From Moraxella bovis (GTDB taxonomy: Bacteria > Pseudomonadota > Gammaproteobacteria > Pseudomonadales > Moraxellaceae), in NCBI RefSeq assembly GCF_002014975.1, contig NZ_MUXV01000066.1, forward strand, positions 1 through 25,937: DNA of 25,937 nt, given 5' to 3'. The position numbers and the translations under genes are program-made. Below are positions 15,312 to 21,673 of this stretch, one piece after another (positions within the stretch are counted from its first letter, which is position 1; every line of letters begins with the position of its first letter). The notes under the pieces were generated by a model that searched no databases, was not told the origin of the DNA, and worked only from the letters and a program-made list of their open reading frames with translations.

Positions 15312-16628
15312 TTAAAATTCGGCAAATAAATCATTTAATGATTCGCTAATGGTTGGGTGCGTAAAAATTTGCTCTTTAAAATAATCCGCTTTAACGCCAT
15401 TATCCATTGCCAATTTAAATAAATTGATAATCTCATGGCTATTTTCACAAAACAACGTAACGCCCAAAATCTCGTTATTGTCTTTATCCACAATCGCTTT
15501 TAATAAGCCTTTGGTATTGCCTGTGATTTTGGCTTTGACAATGGCTTGGGCGGGCAAGGTTGCCACTTGGTAATTTTTGCCACTGTCTTTGGCTTGTTTT
15601 TCGCTCAGTCCAATTTGTGATAAAGGCGGTGTGATAAAAACACTCGTTGGGAAGGTGTGGCGGTCGGCTCTGTGGCGTGTGCCGTTCCCAAACAAATCAT
15701 CCGCCACAATGCGATAATCATCAAGCGAGATGTAGGTAAACTGCGGTGAACCTGCGACATCGCCCATCGCCCAAATGTGGTCGGTGGCTTTTAGTTTGTC
15801 ATCGCACACCACATAGCCACGCTCGCTTAGCTGTACGCTTGTGTTTTGTAGGTTTAGACCATCTGTGTTAGGTCGTCTGCCAATGGCGACAAGCACAGCA
15901 TCAGCGTCAAGGGTCATCTTATCGGTGATGACTTGGGTATGCTCTGTTAGGTGTTTAAATTCTTGGACATCTTGCCCTAAATGCACCGTAATGCCACGCT
16001 CATTTAATAGGTCAAGCACAATCGCACGCACGTCATCATCAACGTTTGGCAAAAAGCTGTCAAATTTTTCAACAATGCTCACTTGACTGCCAAAAGCGTG
16101 ATACATAAAGGCAAATTCAAGGGCGATAAAGCCTGCACCCACGATAACCAGTCGCTTGGGGGCGGTCGCTTGGCTGTCGCCTAAGTTTAAAAGCCCCGTG
16201 CTGTCATAAACACGCTCGCCGTCCACGCCTGCAATCGGTGGCATAATGGGGGTCGTGCCTGTGTTGATAAAAATCCGCTCGGCACGCACCGTCTCGCCTG
16301 TAGATAGGGCAACAGTGTTGTCATCAACAAAGCTCGCTTGTGCAGTGATGACGGTTACATTTGGTAAATCATTGATTTTGTTAAAATTAGCTTCACGCAA
16401 GGCAGAGATGAGTTTGTCCTTGTCCTGCATGGCAACGGCAAAACTGTCTGTTTTGGCTTCATGAATCAGTTTTTTTGACGGAATACAGCCCACGTTAATA
16501 CACGTTCCGCCATACATTTTGTCCGATTGCTCAACCAAAATGGTACGCTCGCCGTGTTTGTCAAACAGCCCTGCCAGCGTTTTGCCTGCTTTACCAAAGC
16601 CGATGATTAAGTTTTTGGTTTGTATCAT
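15312..16628 (-). CDS. rclA: RclA-like flavoprotein disulfide reductase
   Basis: FAD/NAD(P)H pyridine nucleotide-disulfide oxidoreductase of 438 residues. It has the FAD motif IIGFGKAGKTLAG (8-20), redox pair GGTCINVGCIPSK (Cys43, Cys48), NAD(P)H motif IVGAGFIALEFAFM, WAMGDVAGSPQFTYISLDDYR, and the C-terminal dimer segment FTHPTISESLNDLF. It follows E. coli RclA throughout, including the MYGGTCIN and YDSTGLLNL segments. E. coli RclA is reported to reduce Cu(II) to Cu(I) and to protect against hypochlorous acid. No signal peptide, so it is cytosolic. It is the second gene of the operon, separated from the precursor by a hairpin. A mercuric-reductase-like function is less likely because the N-terminal metal domain and C-terminal Cys pair are absent. 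Confidence 0.88.
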   Translation of the reverse strand: MIQTKNLIIGFGKAGKTLAGLFDKHGERTILVEQSDKMYGGTCINVGCIPSKKLIHEAKTDSFAVAMQDKDKLISALREANFNKINDLPNVTVITAQASFVDDNTVALSTGETVRAERIFINTGTTPIMPPIAGVDGERVYDSTGLLNLGDSQATAPKRLVIVGAGFIALEFAFMYHAFGSQVSIVEKFDSFLPNVDDDVRAIVLDLLNERGITVHLGQDVQEFKHLTEHTQVITDKMTLDADAVLVAIGRRPNTDGLNLQNTSVQLSERGYVVCDDKLKATDHIWAMGDVAGSPQFTYISLDDYRIVADDLFGNGTRHRADRHTFPTSVFITPPLSQIGLSEKQAKDSGKNYQVATLPAQAIVKAKITGNTKGLLKAIVDKDNNEILGVTLFCENSHEIINLFKLAMDNGVKADYFKEQIFTHPTISESLNDLFAEF

Positions 16629-16665
16629 CTTTTTTCTCCAATTTATTTACCAAAATCATTAGGGT

Positions 16666-16702
16666 ATGACAAGGTTATGAAAAATTCCCAAAACCTTGTC
16701 AT
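16666..16702 (-). promoter_or_regulatory. Intra-operon hairpin between precursor and rclA
   Basis: ATGACAAGGTT (16666-16676) and AACCTTGTCAT (16692-16702) form a perfect 11-bp stem with a 15-base loop, 19 bases after the precursor stop on the - strand. No T-run follows, so it is more likely an RNA processing or 3'-protection element, or a partial attenuator, giving more precursor than enzyme. That expression effect is inferred. Confidence 0.65.
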
Positions 16703-16720
16703 GCAAGCCTAAACCGCTAT

Positions 16721-17083
16721 TTATTTGTTACCGCCACAACTGGCATTAGCGTTTTTGTCGGTGCTTGCCCCACAACTGGCAGTTGCTGATTTGTCGGCGG
16801 TAGCAGTAGTGGTGTTCGCCCCACAACCTGCATTGGCTGATTTATCGGTCATGGTGGCACTGCACCCTGCTTCGCCACATTTACCCTCACCGCATTTGCC
16901 TTCGGCAGTTTTGGTAGCGGTAGCGGTGTTAGGCTCGGCAGTAGCAGGCTGGGCAGGCTCGGCATTTTGGTAGCCTTGCTCCATAGGCTGTGCTTCTACC
17001 TTTTCTTCTTTACAAGCAGTAAGTCCTGTGGCAAGTAGGGTTGCTACGGCAAGACCTGTGATTTTACGGTTAAGATTTGACAT
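16721..17083 (-). CDS. hvfA: HvfA/bufferin-type copper RiPP precursor, EGKCG motifs
   Basis: 120-residue precursor starting at ATG 17083 (GGAG seven bases upstream; a TTG at 17095 is less likely). Residues 1-23 form a signal peptide, which serves as leader in this family; it ends in a lipobox-like LTAC (Cys24), unusual for such a precursor. Residues 25-60 are an Ala/Glu/Gln/Thr/Pro-rich spacer. The core starts with two consecutive EGKCG motifs (61-65, 66-70), then EAGCS (71-75), then three repeats of D-K-[SN]-A-[NT]-A-[GS]-C-G at 80-88, 97-105 and 109-117. That gives six core cysteines (64, 69, 74, 87, 104, 116). EGKCG is the sequence modified by HvfB/HvfC. It heads the operon and has an ECF-like promoter. 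Confidence 0.88.
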   Translation of the reverse strand: MSNLNRKITGLAVATLLATGLTACKEEKVEAQPMEQGYQNAEPAQPATAEPNTATATKTAEGKCGEGKCGEAGCSATMTDKSANAGCGANTTTATADKSATASCGASTDKNANASCGGNK

Positions 17084-17101
17084 GATAAACTCCAATTAAA
17101 C

Positions 17102-17121
17102 ATCATAAACCATTTTATGAT
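17102..17121. promoter_or_regulatory. Perfect inverted repeat in the precursor leader
   Basis: ATCATAAA (17102-17109) and TTTATGAT (17114-17121) are perfect 8-bp arms around CCAT. The repeat lies just downstream of the predicted -10 and ends 18 bases before ATG 17083, so it is either an operator at the start site or a 5' mRNA hairpin. Confidence 0.6.
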
Positions 17122-17126
17122 ACACC

Positions 17127-17155
17127 TTAGACGGATGTGGGGCAAATATCTTACA
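17127..17155 (-). promoter_or_regulatory. Predicted ECF-type promoter of the RiPP operon
   Basis: On the - strand TGTAAGA (17155-17149), a 15-base spacer and CGTCTAA (17133-17127). CGTC-type -10 elements are typical of ECF sigma factors. No good sigma-70 pair was seen between 17083 and 17172. It is expected to be read by the sigma factor at 11385-11972, giving positive autoregulation. Confidence 0.5.
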
Positions 17156-17172
17156 AAAAATTTGAAAAATTT

Positions 17173-17388
17173 TTAAAAATTGTTGTCATACCCCTTATGT
17201 TTTAGGTGCAAACGTATTTTGGCACGCTCTTTTTTATGGCGTGTTTTGGGGTTGTCTTTATCATGAACACCACCCTTTTTTAATAAAGGGTTTAAGGCGG
17301 TTTGGTTGCGTACTTTAATCGCACTTGGGTAAATTGGGTGATTTGCCAATTTTTCGCCAAGTTTGATAAGCTCTTTTTGGTTTTTCAT
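17173..17388 (-). CDS. Small basic hypothetical protein
   Basis: 71 residues, not recognised with confidence. The N-terminal half is helical (KNQKELIKLGEKLANHP), the middle carries ALNPLLKKGGVHDKDN, and the C-terminal half is strongly basic (KTRHKKERAKIRLHLKHKGY). No signal peptide or membrane segment. The charge suggests nucleic-acid or ribosome binding. The K/G/H-rich end recalls ribosome-rescue factors such as ArfA, but no diagnostic motif is present. It starts at ATG 17388 with TAGGAAA upstream. It lies on the same strand as rtcB, about 150 bases after it, and upstream of the RiPP promoter. Confidence 0.65.
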   Translation of the reverse strand: MKNQKELIKLGEKLANHPIYPSAIKVRNQTALNPLLKKGGVHDKDNPKTRHKKERAKIRLHLKHKGYDNNF

Positions 17389-17480
17389 ATTATTTTCCTA
17401 TGTTGGACTAAATCAAAATATATTTTAGAATTTGGACGTATAAGGGTAATTTATTCGCCCCAAAATCCAAATTTAACACA

Positions 17481-17499
17481 GGGCAAATGTAATTTGCCC
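17481..17499. repeat. Palindrome between rtcB and the small basic gene
   Basis: GGGCAAAT-GTA-ATTTGCCC is a perfect 8-bp stem with a 3-base loop, 41 bases after the rtcB stop. No T-run follows on either strand. REP-like, or an mRNA 3'-end structure. Confidence 0.55.
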
Positions 17500-17539
17500 C
17501 TGCACTTATTTTCCAAAATGACAAATAAAAAATCATTCA

Positions 17540-18754
17540 TCACCCTTTAATACACATCACCTGTTTTAAGGTGTGCACCACCTCCACCAAATCGGTTTGG
17601 TTTGCCATGACCTCATCAATATCTTTATACGCCTGTGGAATCTCGTCCAGCACGCCCTTATCTTTACGACATTCGATACCGTCCGTCTGAGCAACCAAAT
17701 CCGCCAAGCCAAACTCACGCACCGCACGCCCCCTGCTCATTTTTCGCCCTGCCCCGTGCGAACACGAACAAAAACTCTCGCTATTGCCACGCCCACGCAC
17801 GATATAGGATTTTGCCCCCATAGAGCCGGGGATAATGCCAAGCTCGCCCTCATAGGCACTAATCGCCCCCTTGCGAGTTACATAGACCGAACTGCCAAAA
17901 TGCGTCTCACGGCTGACATAGTTGTGATGACAGTTTATCGCCTCTTTGGTTATGGTAAAGCGGGGAAATTGTGCGTCTTTGCTTTGTAAGGCTTTGATAA
18001 TGAGTCTCATCATCTCCTTGCGGTTTTCGGTCGCATAGTCCTGAGCCCAGCCCACCGCCTCAATATAATCGTCAAAAAACGGCGTACCCTGTGCCAAATA
18101 CGACAGCTCACGGTCAGGAATATAACCAAAACACGTCTCATTCATCTTTTTGGCAAGACTGATAAAATGCTCGCCAATGCACGAGCCAATCCCACGAGAA
18201 CCAGAGTGAAGCATAATCCACACGTCATCATTCTCGTCCACGCACAGCTCAATAAAGTGATTGCCACCGCCCAACGTGCCAAGCTGTTTTGCCCACGTTT
18301 TGTCAAAGTTACTCATCATTTTCAATAAGCCCTTGTGCTTATCGGTAATTTTTTTGAGACGAATGGCAAGCGGGTCAAGCGTACTCATTTTTGCCATGAT
18401 TTGCTTGTGCTTTTCAAAGCCGACAGGGACGTGTTTTTCAATGGCAAGGCGGGCAGGTTTTAGGTTGTCGGGCAACTGCTCCGCCTTGATAGACAGGCGT
18501 AGGGCGTTCATGCCACAGCCAATATCCACGCCCACCGCAGACGGAATGATTGCCGATTTGGTCGGAATCACGCTCCCCACAGTCGCCCCCTTGCCCGCAT
18601 GAACGTCAGGCATGACGGCGATATGGCTATGGATAAATTGTAGCTGGCTCATTGCGTAGAGCTGATTTAACGCCTTTTGCTCCACGTCTTTGGTAAAGAT
18701 TTTGACAGGCACGCCATTGTTGCCATTTTCATTTAAAATAAGTCCGATACTCAT
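17540..18754 (-). CDS. rtcB: RNA-splicing ligase RtcB
   Basis: GTP- and Mn-dependent ligase joining 3'-phosphate or 2',3'-cyclic phosphate RNA ends to 5'-OH ends. 404 residues, the normal length of bacterial RtcB. Motifs: MPDVHAGKGATVGSVIP; VGVDIGCGM (Cys80); GTLGGGNHFIE (Asn165, His166); HSGSRGIG (His183); CHHNYV; GSMGAKSYIVRG; and CSHGAGR with the guanylylated His333. All metal and catalytic residues are present. No rtcA, rtcR or archease gene is nearby, unlike the sigma-54-controlled E. coli rtcBA operon, so here it must be regulated otherwise. The start at ATG 18754 is followed by the conserved MSIGLILNENGN. Confidence 0.95.
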   Translation of the reverse strand: MSIGLILNENGNNGVPVKIFTKDVEQKALNQLYAMSQLQFIHSHIAVMPDVHAGKGATVGSVIPTKSAIIPSAVGVDIGCGMNALRLSIKAEQLPDNLKPARLAIEKHVPVGFEKHKQIMAKMSTLDPLAIRLKKITDKHKGLLKMMSNFDKTWAKQLGTLGGGNHFIELCVDENDDVWIMLHSGSRGIGSCIGEHFISLAKKMNETCFGYIPDRELSYLAQGTPFFDDYIEAVGWAQDYATENRKEMMRLIIKALQSKDAQFPRFTITKEAINCHHNYVSRETHFGSSVYVTRKGAISAYEGELGIIPGSMGAKSYIVRGRGNSESFCSCSHGAGRKMSRGRAVREFGLADLVAQTDGIECRKDKGVLDEIPQAYKDIDEVMANQTDLVEVVHTLKQVMCIKG

Positions 18755-18827
18755 AAAATTATTTCTCTTTTGGGTTGGTTTGGGGATTTAGATAAAGGAG
18801 CATTAACATTAGCACAAATTTATGATA

Positions 18828-18903
18828 TGTAGGTGTAGAGACGTGCTGAGCACGTCCAATAAAATCGTTATATCATCAAGGGTGTGTGCAACACGCCCCT
18901 ACA
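18828..18903. repeat. Twin-hairpin REP-like element
   Basis: Outer arms TGTAGG (18828-18833) and CCTACA (18898-18903) enclose two palindromes: GACGTGCTGAGCACGTC (18840-18856) and GGGTGTGTGCAACACGCCC (18880-18898). It lies 74 bases upstream of rtcB in the 18755-19235 gap, otherwise AT-rich and without genes apart from the hairpins at 19098-19208. Confidence 0.7.
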
Positions 18904-19097
18904 AAGCCTGTGATAAATATTAATTTCATTAGGTGTATTTAAAAATACCAAATTTTTGATATAAAAGCGCCCAACCAAAAATCATTCAATTTTTAGCTAA
19001 TTAAATAAACACAAATTAAAAAGACAATACTTCCCCAATCATTTTTAAATATAAAAATGCCAAATAAAAGACAATATTTTGGGAAAGGAAAACCGTC

Positions 19098-19125
19098 AAA
19101 ACTGATAAAGCAGTTTATCAGTTTT
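19098..19125. terminator. Strong 12-bp hairpin, possible bidirectional terminator
   Basis: AAAACTGATAAA (19098-19109), loop GCAG, TTTATCAGTTTT (19114-19125): a perfect 12-bp stem with an A-run on the left and a T-run on the right. It could act as a backup terminator downstream of the 25-residue-peptide unit, protecting rtcB from read-through. Confidence 0.55.
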
Positions 19126-19164
19126 TAAGACAAATCTTAGCGATTTTTTGGACAAATTTTAGAC

Positions 19165-19208
19165 AATAAAAAACGGTGAAAGCCTTGTGTGTTAAGGCTT
19201 GCCACCGT
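19165..19208 (-). terminator. Rho-independent terminator of the small-ORF unit
   Basis: On the - strand ACGGTG (19208-19203), GC, AAGCCTT, a short loop, AAGGCTT, then CACCGT (19178-19173), followed by TTTTTATT. The 13-bp interrupted stem with U-rich tail is convincing on the - strand. On the + strand no T-run follows. Confidence 0.8.
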
Positions 19209-19235
19209 CTTTATGTGTTTGGCTTGATATAAGAC

Positions 19236-19313
19236 TTATATCAAAAATGATTTGCCCAAACAGTCAAAACGGCTGGTCTTTTTTGAATTACAAAGATTGT
19301 AAGATACAGACAT
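19236..19313 (-). CDS. Predicted 25-residue small protein or leader peptide
   Basis: ATG 19313 has TAGGAG seven bases upstream (19326-19321), one of the best ribosome-binding sites in the window. The product has 25 residues, begins MSVSYNLCNSKKTSRFD and ends CLGKSFLI, with Cys8 and Cys18. No homologue is recalled. It is framed by its own promoter (19381-19408) and terminator (19165-19208), giving an mRNA of about 210 bases. The leader has a CACCAA/TTGGTG hairpin, and a GATATAAG-T-CTTATATC palindrome spans the stop codon. It could be a regulatory RNA with a spurious frame, a true small protein, or an attenuation leader; the terminator sits too far from rtcB (over 400 bases) for a simple rtcB leader. 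Confidence 0.5.
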   Translation of the reverse strand: MSVSYNLCNSKKTSRFDCLGKSFLI

Positions 19314-19380
19314 TGTTTTACTCCTATTGCTGTTTGGGTGAATGAAATACACCAAGCATATTTGGTGCGTGAATGTGTAT

Positions 19381-19408
19381 ATGATAAGCGATAAAAATAA
19401 AAAGTCAA
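19381..19408 (-). promoter_or_regulatory. Promoter of the small-ORF transcription unit
   Basis: On the - strand TTGACT (19408-19403), a 16-base AT-rich spacer, then TATCAT (19386-19381). The expected start near 19374 leaves a leader of about 60 bases before ATG 19313. It sits 38 bases beyond the stop of the metallophosphoesterase gene, with no obvious terminator between them. Confidence 0.6.
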
Positions 19409-19445
19409 GGGGTTTTTAAAAAATTTTTATAAAGATCCCAAACAG

Positions 19446-20300
19446 TCATACATATCGCCAACTTTCTTTATCAAAATGAATAATGTCAAATAATGGCACG
19501 CTTTTTATGCTGATATTGTCTTTGTCTTTTTCTAAAATTATCATAGAGCCTGTTTCTAATTTGCCTTTTTGATTAAATTCCAATTCTTTGATTTTTACCG
19601 ATTGGGTAATGCCATTATCAGCAAGTGTTTCATGATAAGGCTCGCCCGTATGCCCATAAAAATGATAACAAAAAGCGATATTATCCAATGCGTCTGCCAC
19701 GTCAGATGAACCATAACCACGAATACTTTCGATTGGTTTGTCATGAGTGATTAAAATATCTATGTCGCCACAGGTTTTATAGAGCTTTTTTAATTGTTCT
19801 CGTTCATAGTTTTGGATAAACGTTTTATGCTCTCGCCCTTTTCTATCGCCAATTCGCCCAATGCCCAATAGGCTAATGCTGTCGGTGTCATTGGTTAATA
19901 CGAGTGGAAAGCCTGTTTTTAATACCCGAATTTTTTGATAACAATCAATATGAAAATAAGGCAAATTTTTATCGCTGTTATTTTCTAAATCATCCAAAAA
20001 ATCATGGTCTTCGTGATTGCCACGCACGGCATACATGGGGATATTGAGCGTATTTAAAAATTTGGCAATGTCACTATCCATTTTGATAAAATTATCCATA
20101 AAACCCAACTCATCTCTGTCATGTCTGGCGTGTCTTAATGTCGCTTTATCCATGTTGTTTTTATCAGGAAATACTCCCATGTCGCCACATTGGATAATGG
20201 CATCAATCGCTTGTCCTGTCAGGGTTTGATAATAATCCACCAATTTAAAGGGTAATAAAAATTTACCATGAATGTCCGCAAAAATCGCCAATCTTAGCAT
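19446..20300 (-). CDS. Calcineurin-like metallophosphoesterase
   Basis: Dinuclear-metal phosphoesterase of 284 residues. Ligand motifs in order: FADIHG (Asp9, His11), QCGDMG (Asp40), RGNHED (Asn95, His96), LITHDKP (His186) and YGHTGE (His217). No signal peptide or membrane segment, so cytosolic. The substrate (phosphoprotein, cyclic nucleotide or nucleic acid) cannot be read from the sequence. It starts one base after the class IV aminotransferase stop, so the two genes are almost certainly co-transcribed with the peptidase-like gene upstream. The order rtcB, small ORF, phosphoesterase on one strand invites an RNA-repair idea, but their separation by a terminator argues against a joint operon. 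Confidence 0.85.
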   Translation of the reverse strand: MLRLAIFADIHGKFLLPFKLVDYYQTLTGQAIDAIIQCGDMGVFPDKNNMDKATLRHARHDRDELGFMDNFIKMDSDIAKFLNTLNIPMYAVRGNHEDHDFLDDLENNSDKNLPYFHIDCYQKIRVLKTGFPLVLTNDTDSISLLGIGRIGDRKGREHKTFIQNYEREQLKKLYKTCGDIDILITHDKPIESIRGYGSSDVADALDNIAFCYHFYGHTGEPYHETLADNGITQSVKIKELEFNQKGKLETGSMIILEKDKDNISIKSVPLFDIIHFDKESWRYV

Positions 20301-20301
20301 A

Positions 20302-20895
20302 TCATTCCTTAATATTTTTAATTAACACCGCCCGATTCTCATCAAACGCATTTAGGGCATTTATCATCATCACTTTTTCGTATTGCCAAATGTCATTTTT
20401 ATCAATATTTGCCAAATGAATTTTTTGAGCTTCCAATAAATACGCTCGCTGAGTGCCTTGTAATAATGGTGTATCAGGTGTGTACCAGTGATTGCCTTTT
20501 AAAAATAATAAATTTCCAATAGAACAATCCGTAACCAAGCCGTTTTTTATAATGATAATTTCATCACAATCGCCCTTTTGGTATAATAACTGATTTAATA
20601 AATTTCTATCATCATATTTATAAGCATAATCTATACTATCGCATTCTACTATTTTAAAAGATTGAATGGATTTTGGGGTGTAATCAAAATATTCTACTTT
20701 TATGCTATATTTATCATAAGTAACACGACAACGGATAAATTTATTGTTAAATTCATCAGGCACACAAATTATATCGGCAATATCATCAATCATGCTTTGA
20801 CAATGTAAAAATAACTGCCCCCGTTTAAATCGTCTATTATGATAATCCAGATTTAAAATATGTCCGTTATTTATGGCAAGCGTCTCAAAAAGCAT
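20302..20895 (-). CDS. PLP-dependent class IV aminotransferase, PabC-like
   Basis: Fold-type IV enzyme of 197 residues from ATG 20895. The opening MLFETLAINNGHILNLDYHNRR is typical of aminodeoxychorismate lyase (PabC)-like proteins. The PLP lysine is predicted at Lys93 in YKYDDRN, followed by DEIIIIKNGLVTDCSIGNLLF and the TPLLQGTQRAYLL segment, with N-AL near the end. At about 200 residues it is shorter than E. coli PabC (269), but such short versions exist. An upstream ATG at 20916 would overlap the previous gene by 19 bases; MLFET fits the family start better. A function in 4-aminobenzoate/folate synthesis is possible, not proven. Confidence 0.75.
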   Translation of the reverse strand: MLFETLAINNGHILNLDYHNRRFKRGQLFLHCQSMIDDIADIICVPDEFNNKFIRCRVTYDKYSIKVEYFDYTPKSIQSFKIVECDSIDYAYKYDDRNLLNQLLYQKGDCDEIIIIKNGLVTDCSIGNLLFLKGNHWYTPDTPLLQGTQRAYLLEAQKIHLANIDKNDIWQYEKVMMINALNAFDENRAVLIKNIKE

Positions 20896-20897
20896 GA

Positions 20898-21659
20898 CTA
20901 ATCCGGTTTTTTCCATTTAATTTCAACTGCCGTCATCTCGCCCACAACCGTTTGTTTTAGGTCTCGTGCCATGTCAAATTTAGTCGGCGATGTGGGGATA
21001 TGCACCGCCATAAGCTCGGCTTGGGTCTGTGGATAGCGTGGGTTTTGGGCAGGGTTGGCATAGCCGTGCGGATATATGGGAGAGCCGTTTGATAGGTCGT
21101 ATTTGTCGCTCGCCCCAAAAGCGTGCAGGCTTTCGTGGGCGATGACCACGTTGTTATTGGCGGTTTTTTTGTCCATGCCAAACAAATTGACCACGCCAAT
21201 ACGTCCATTTTGTAGGGCGGTAGAAGTTTCGGTGATGATTTTTTTGTCAGGGCTATGATACTGCAAAAACAACCGCAAATTGGTCGGCACGCCAACGTCA
21301 TGGGCGTTTTTGTAGGCATAATAGCGAAATTTTAAACTCCAAATAATCGCGTCCGTAATTCCGCCATTTCTTGGCACCACAGGGGGCATGGCTTTGACTT
21401 CTTGCCCTAGCCGATAATAAAAACTGGCGTTTTGACCGTATTTTTTGCTCTCGGCATTGAGATAAGTCTCTATTTCTTTAAAATCGCTATCAGATAGACT
21501 TGCGATATATTTGGCAACTTCTGGCGAATTATCCACGTTAATGGGATAAATGGCGACATAAACAGGCTTTTGCCAATCGTGATTTTTATCACGAAAGCTA
21601 TTGATAGCGACAATAAGCAAAATGCACAGTAGGATAAGAATGCGGATATTTTTGAACAT
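20898..21659 (-). CDS. Membrane-anchored metzincin-like metallopeptidase
   Basis: 253 residues. An N-terminal signal anchor (about 5-19, ILILLCILLIVAI) is followed by an extracytoplasmic domain. The zinc motif is HESLHAFGASD (His175, Glu176, His179, Gly182, Asp185), the extended HExxHxxGxxD form of metzincins with Asp as third ligand. The downstream AELMAVH (Met217) would be the Met-turn. No named family is recognised. It is predicted to be a periplasmic, inner-membrane-tethered protease. It overlaps or nearly touches the aminotransferase gene downstream (stop at 20898, ATG at 20895) and begins 14 bases after the antitoxin gene stop. Substrate unknown. Confidence 0.7.
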   Translation of the reverse strand: MFKNIRILILLCILLIVAINSFRDKNHDWQKPVYVAIYPINVDNSPEVAKYIASLSDSDFKEIETYLNAESKKYGQNASFYYRLGQEVKAMPPVVPRNGGITDAIIWSLKFRYYAYKNAHDVGVPTNLRLFLQYHSPDKKIITETSTALQNGRIGVVNLFGMDKKTANNNVVIAHESLHAFGASDKYDLSNGSPIYPHGYANPAQNPRYPQTQAELMAVHIPTSPTKFDMARDLKQTVVGEMTAVEIKWKKPD

Positions 21660-21673
21660 AAGATTTTATTAAA

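Noticed and set aside
16725..16973. + strand frame rich in Leu/Val/Ala opposite the precursor gene
   Set aside because: It is the antisense shadow of the Cys/Ala/Thr repeats. The - strand frame has a signal peptide, EGKCG motifs and a ribosome-binding site.
18828..18903. CRISPR-like repeat pair
   Set aside because: The two palindromes differ in sequence and there is no repeated unit with spacers.
19165..19410. tRNA, 6S RNA or CsrB-type RNA in the small transcription unit
   Set aside because: No cloverleaf, no 6S open-bubble symmetry and no repeated GGA loops were found; a small coding unit fits better.
17540..20300. An RNA-repair operon of rtcB plus metallophosphoesterase
   Set aside because: The genes are about 700 bases apart, with a strong terminator and a new promoter between them.
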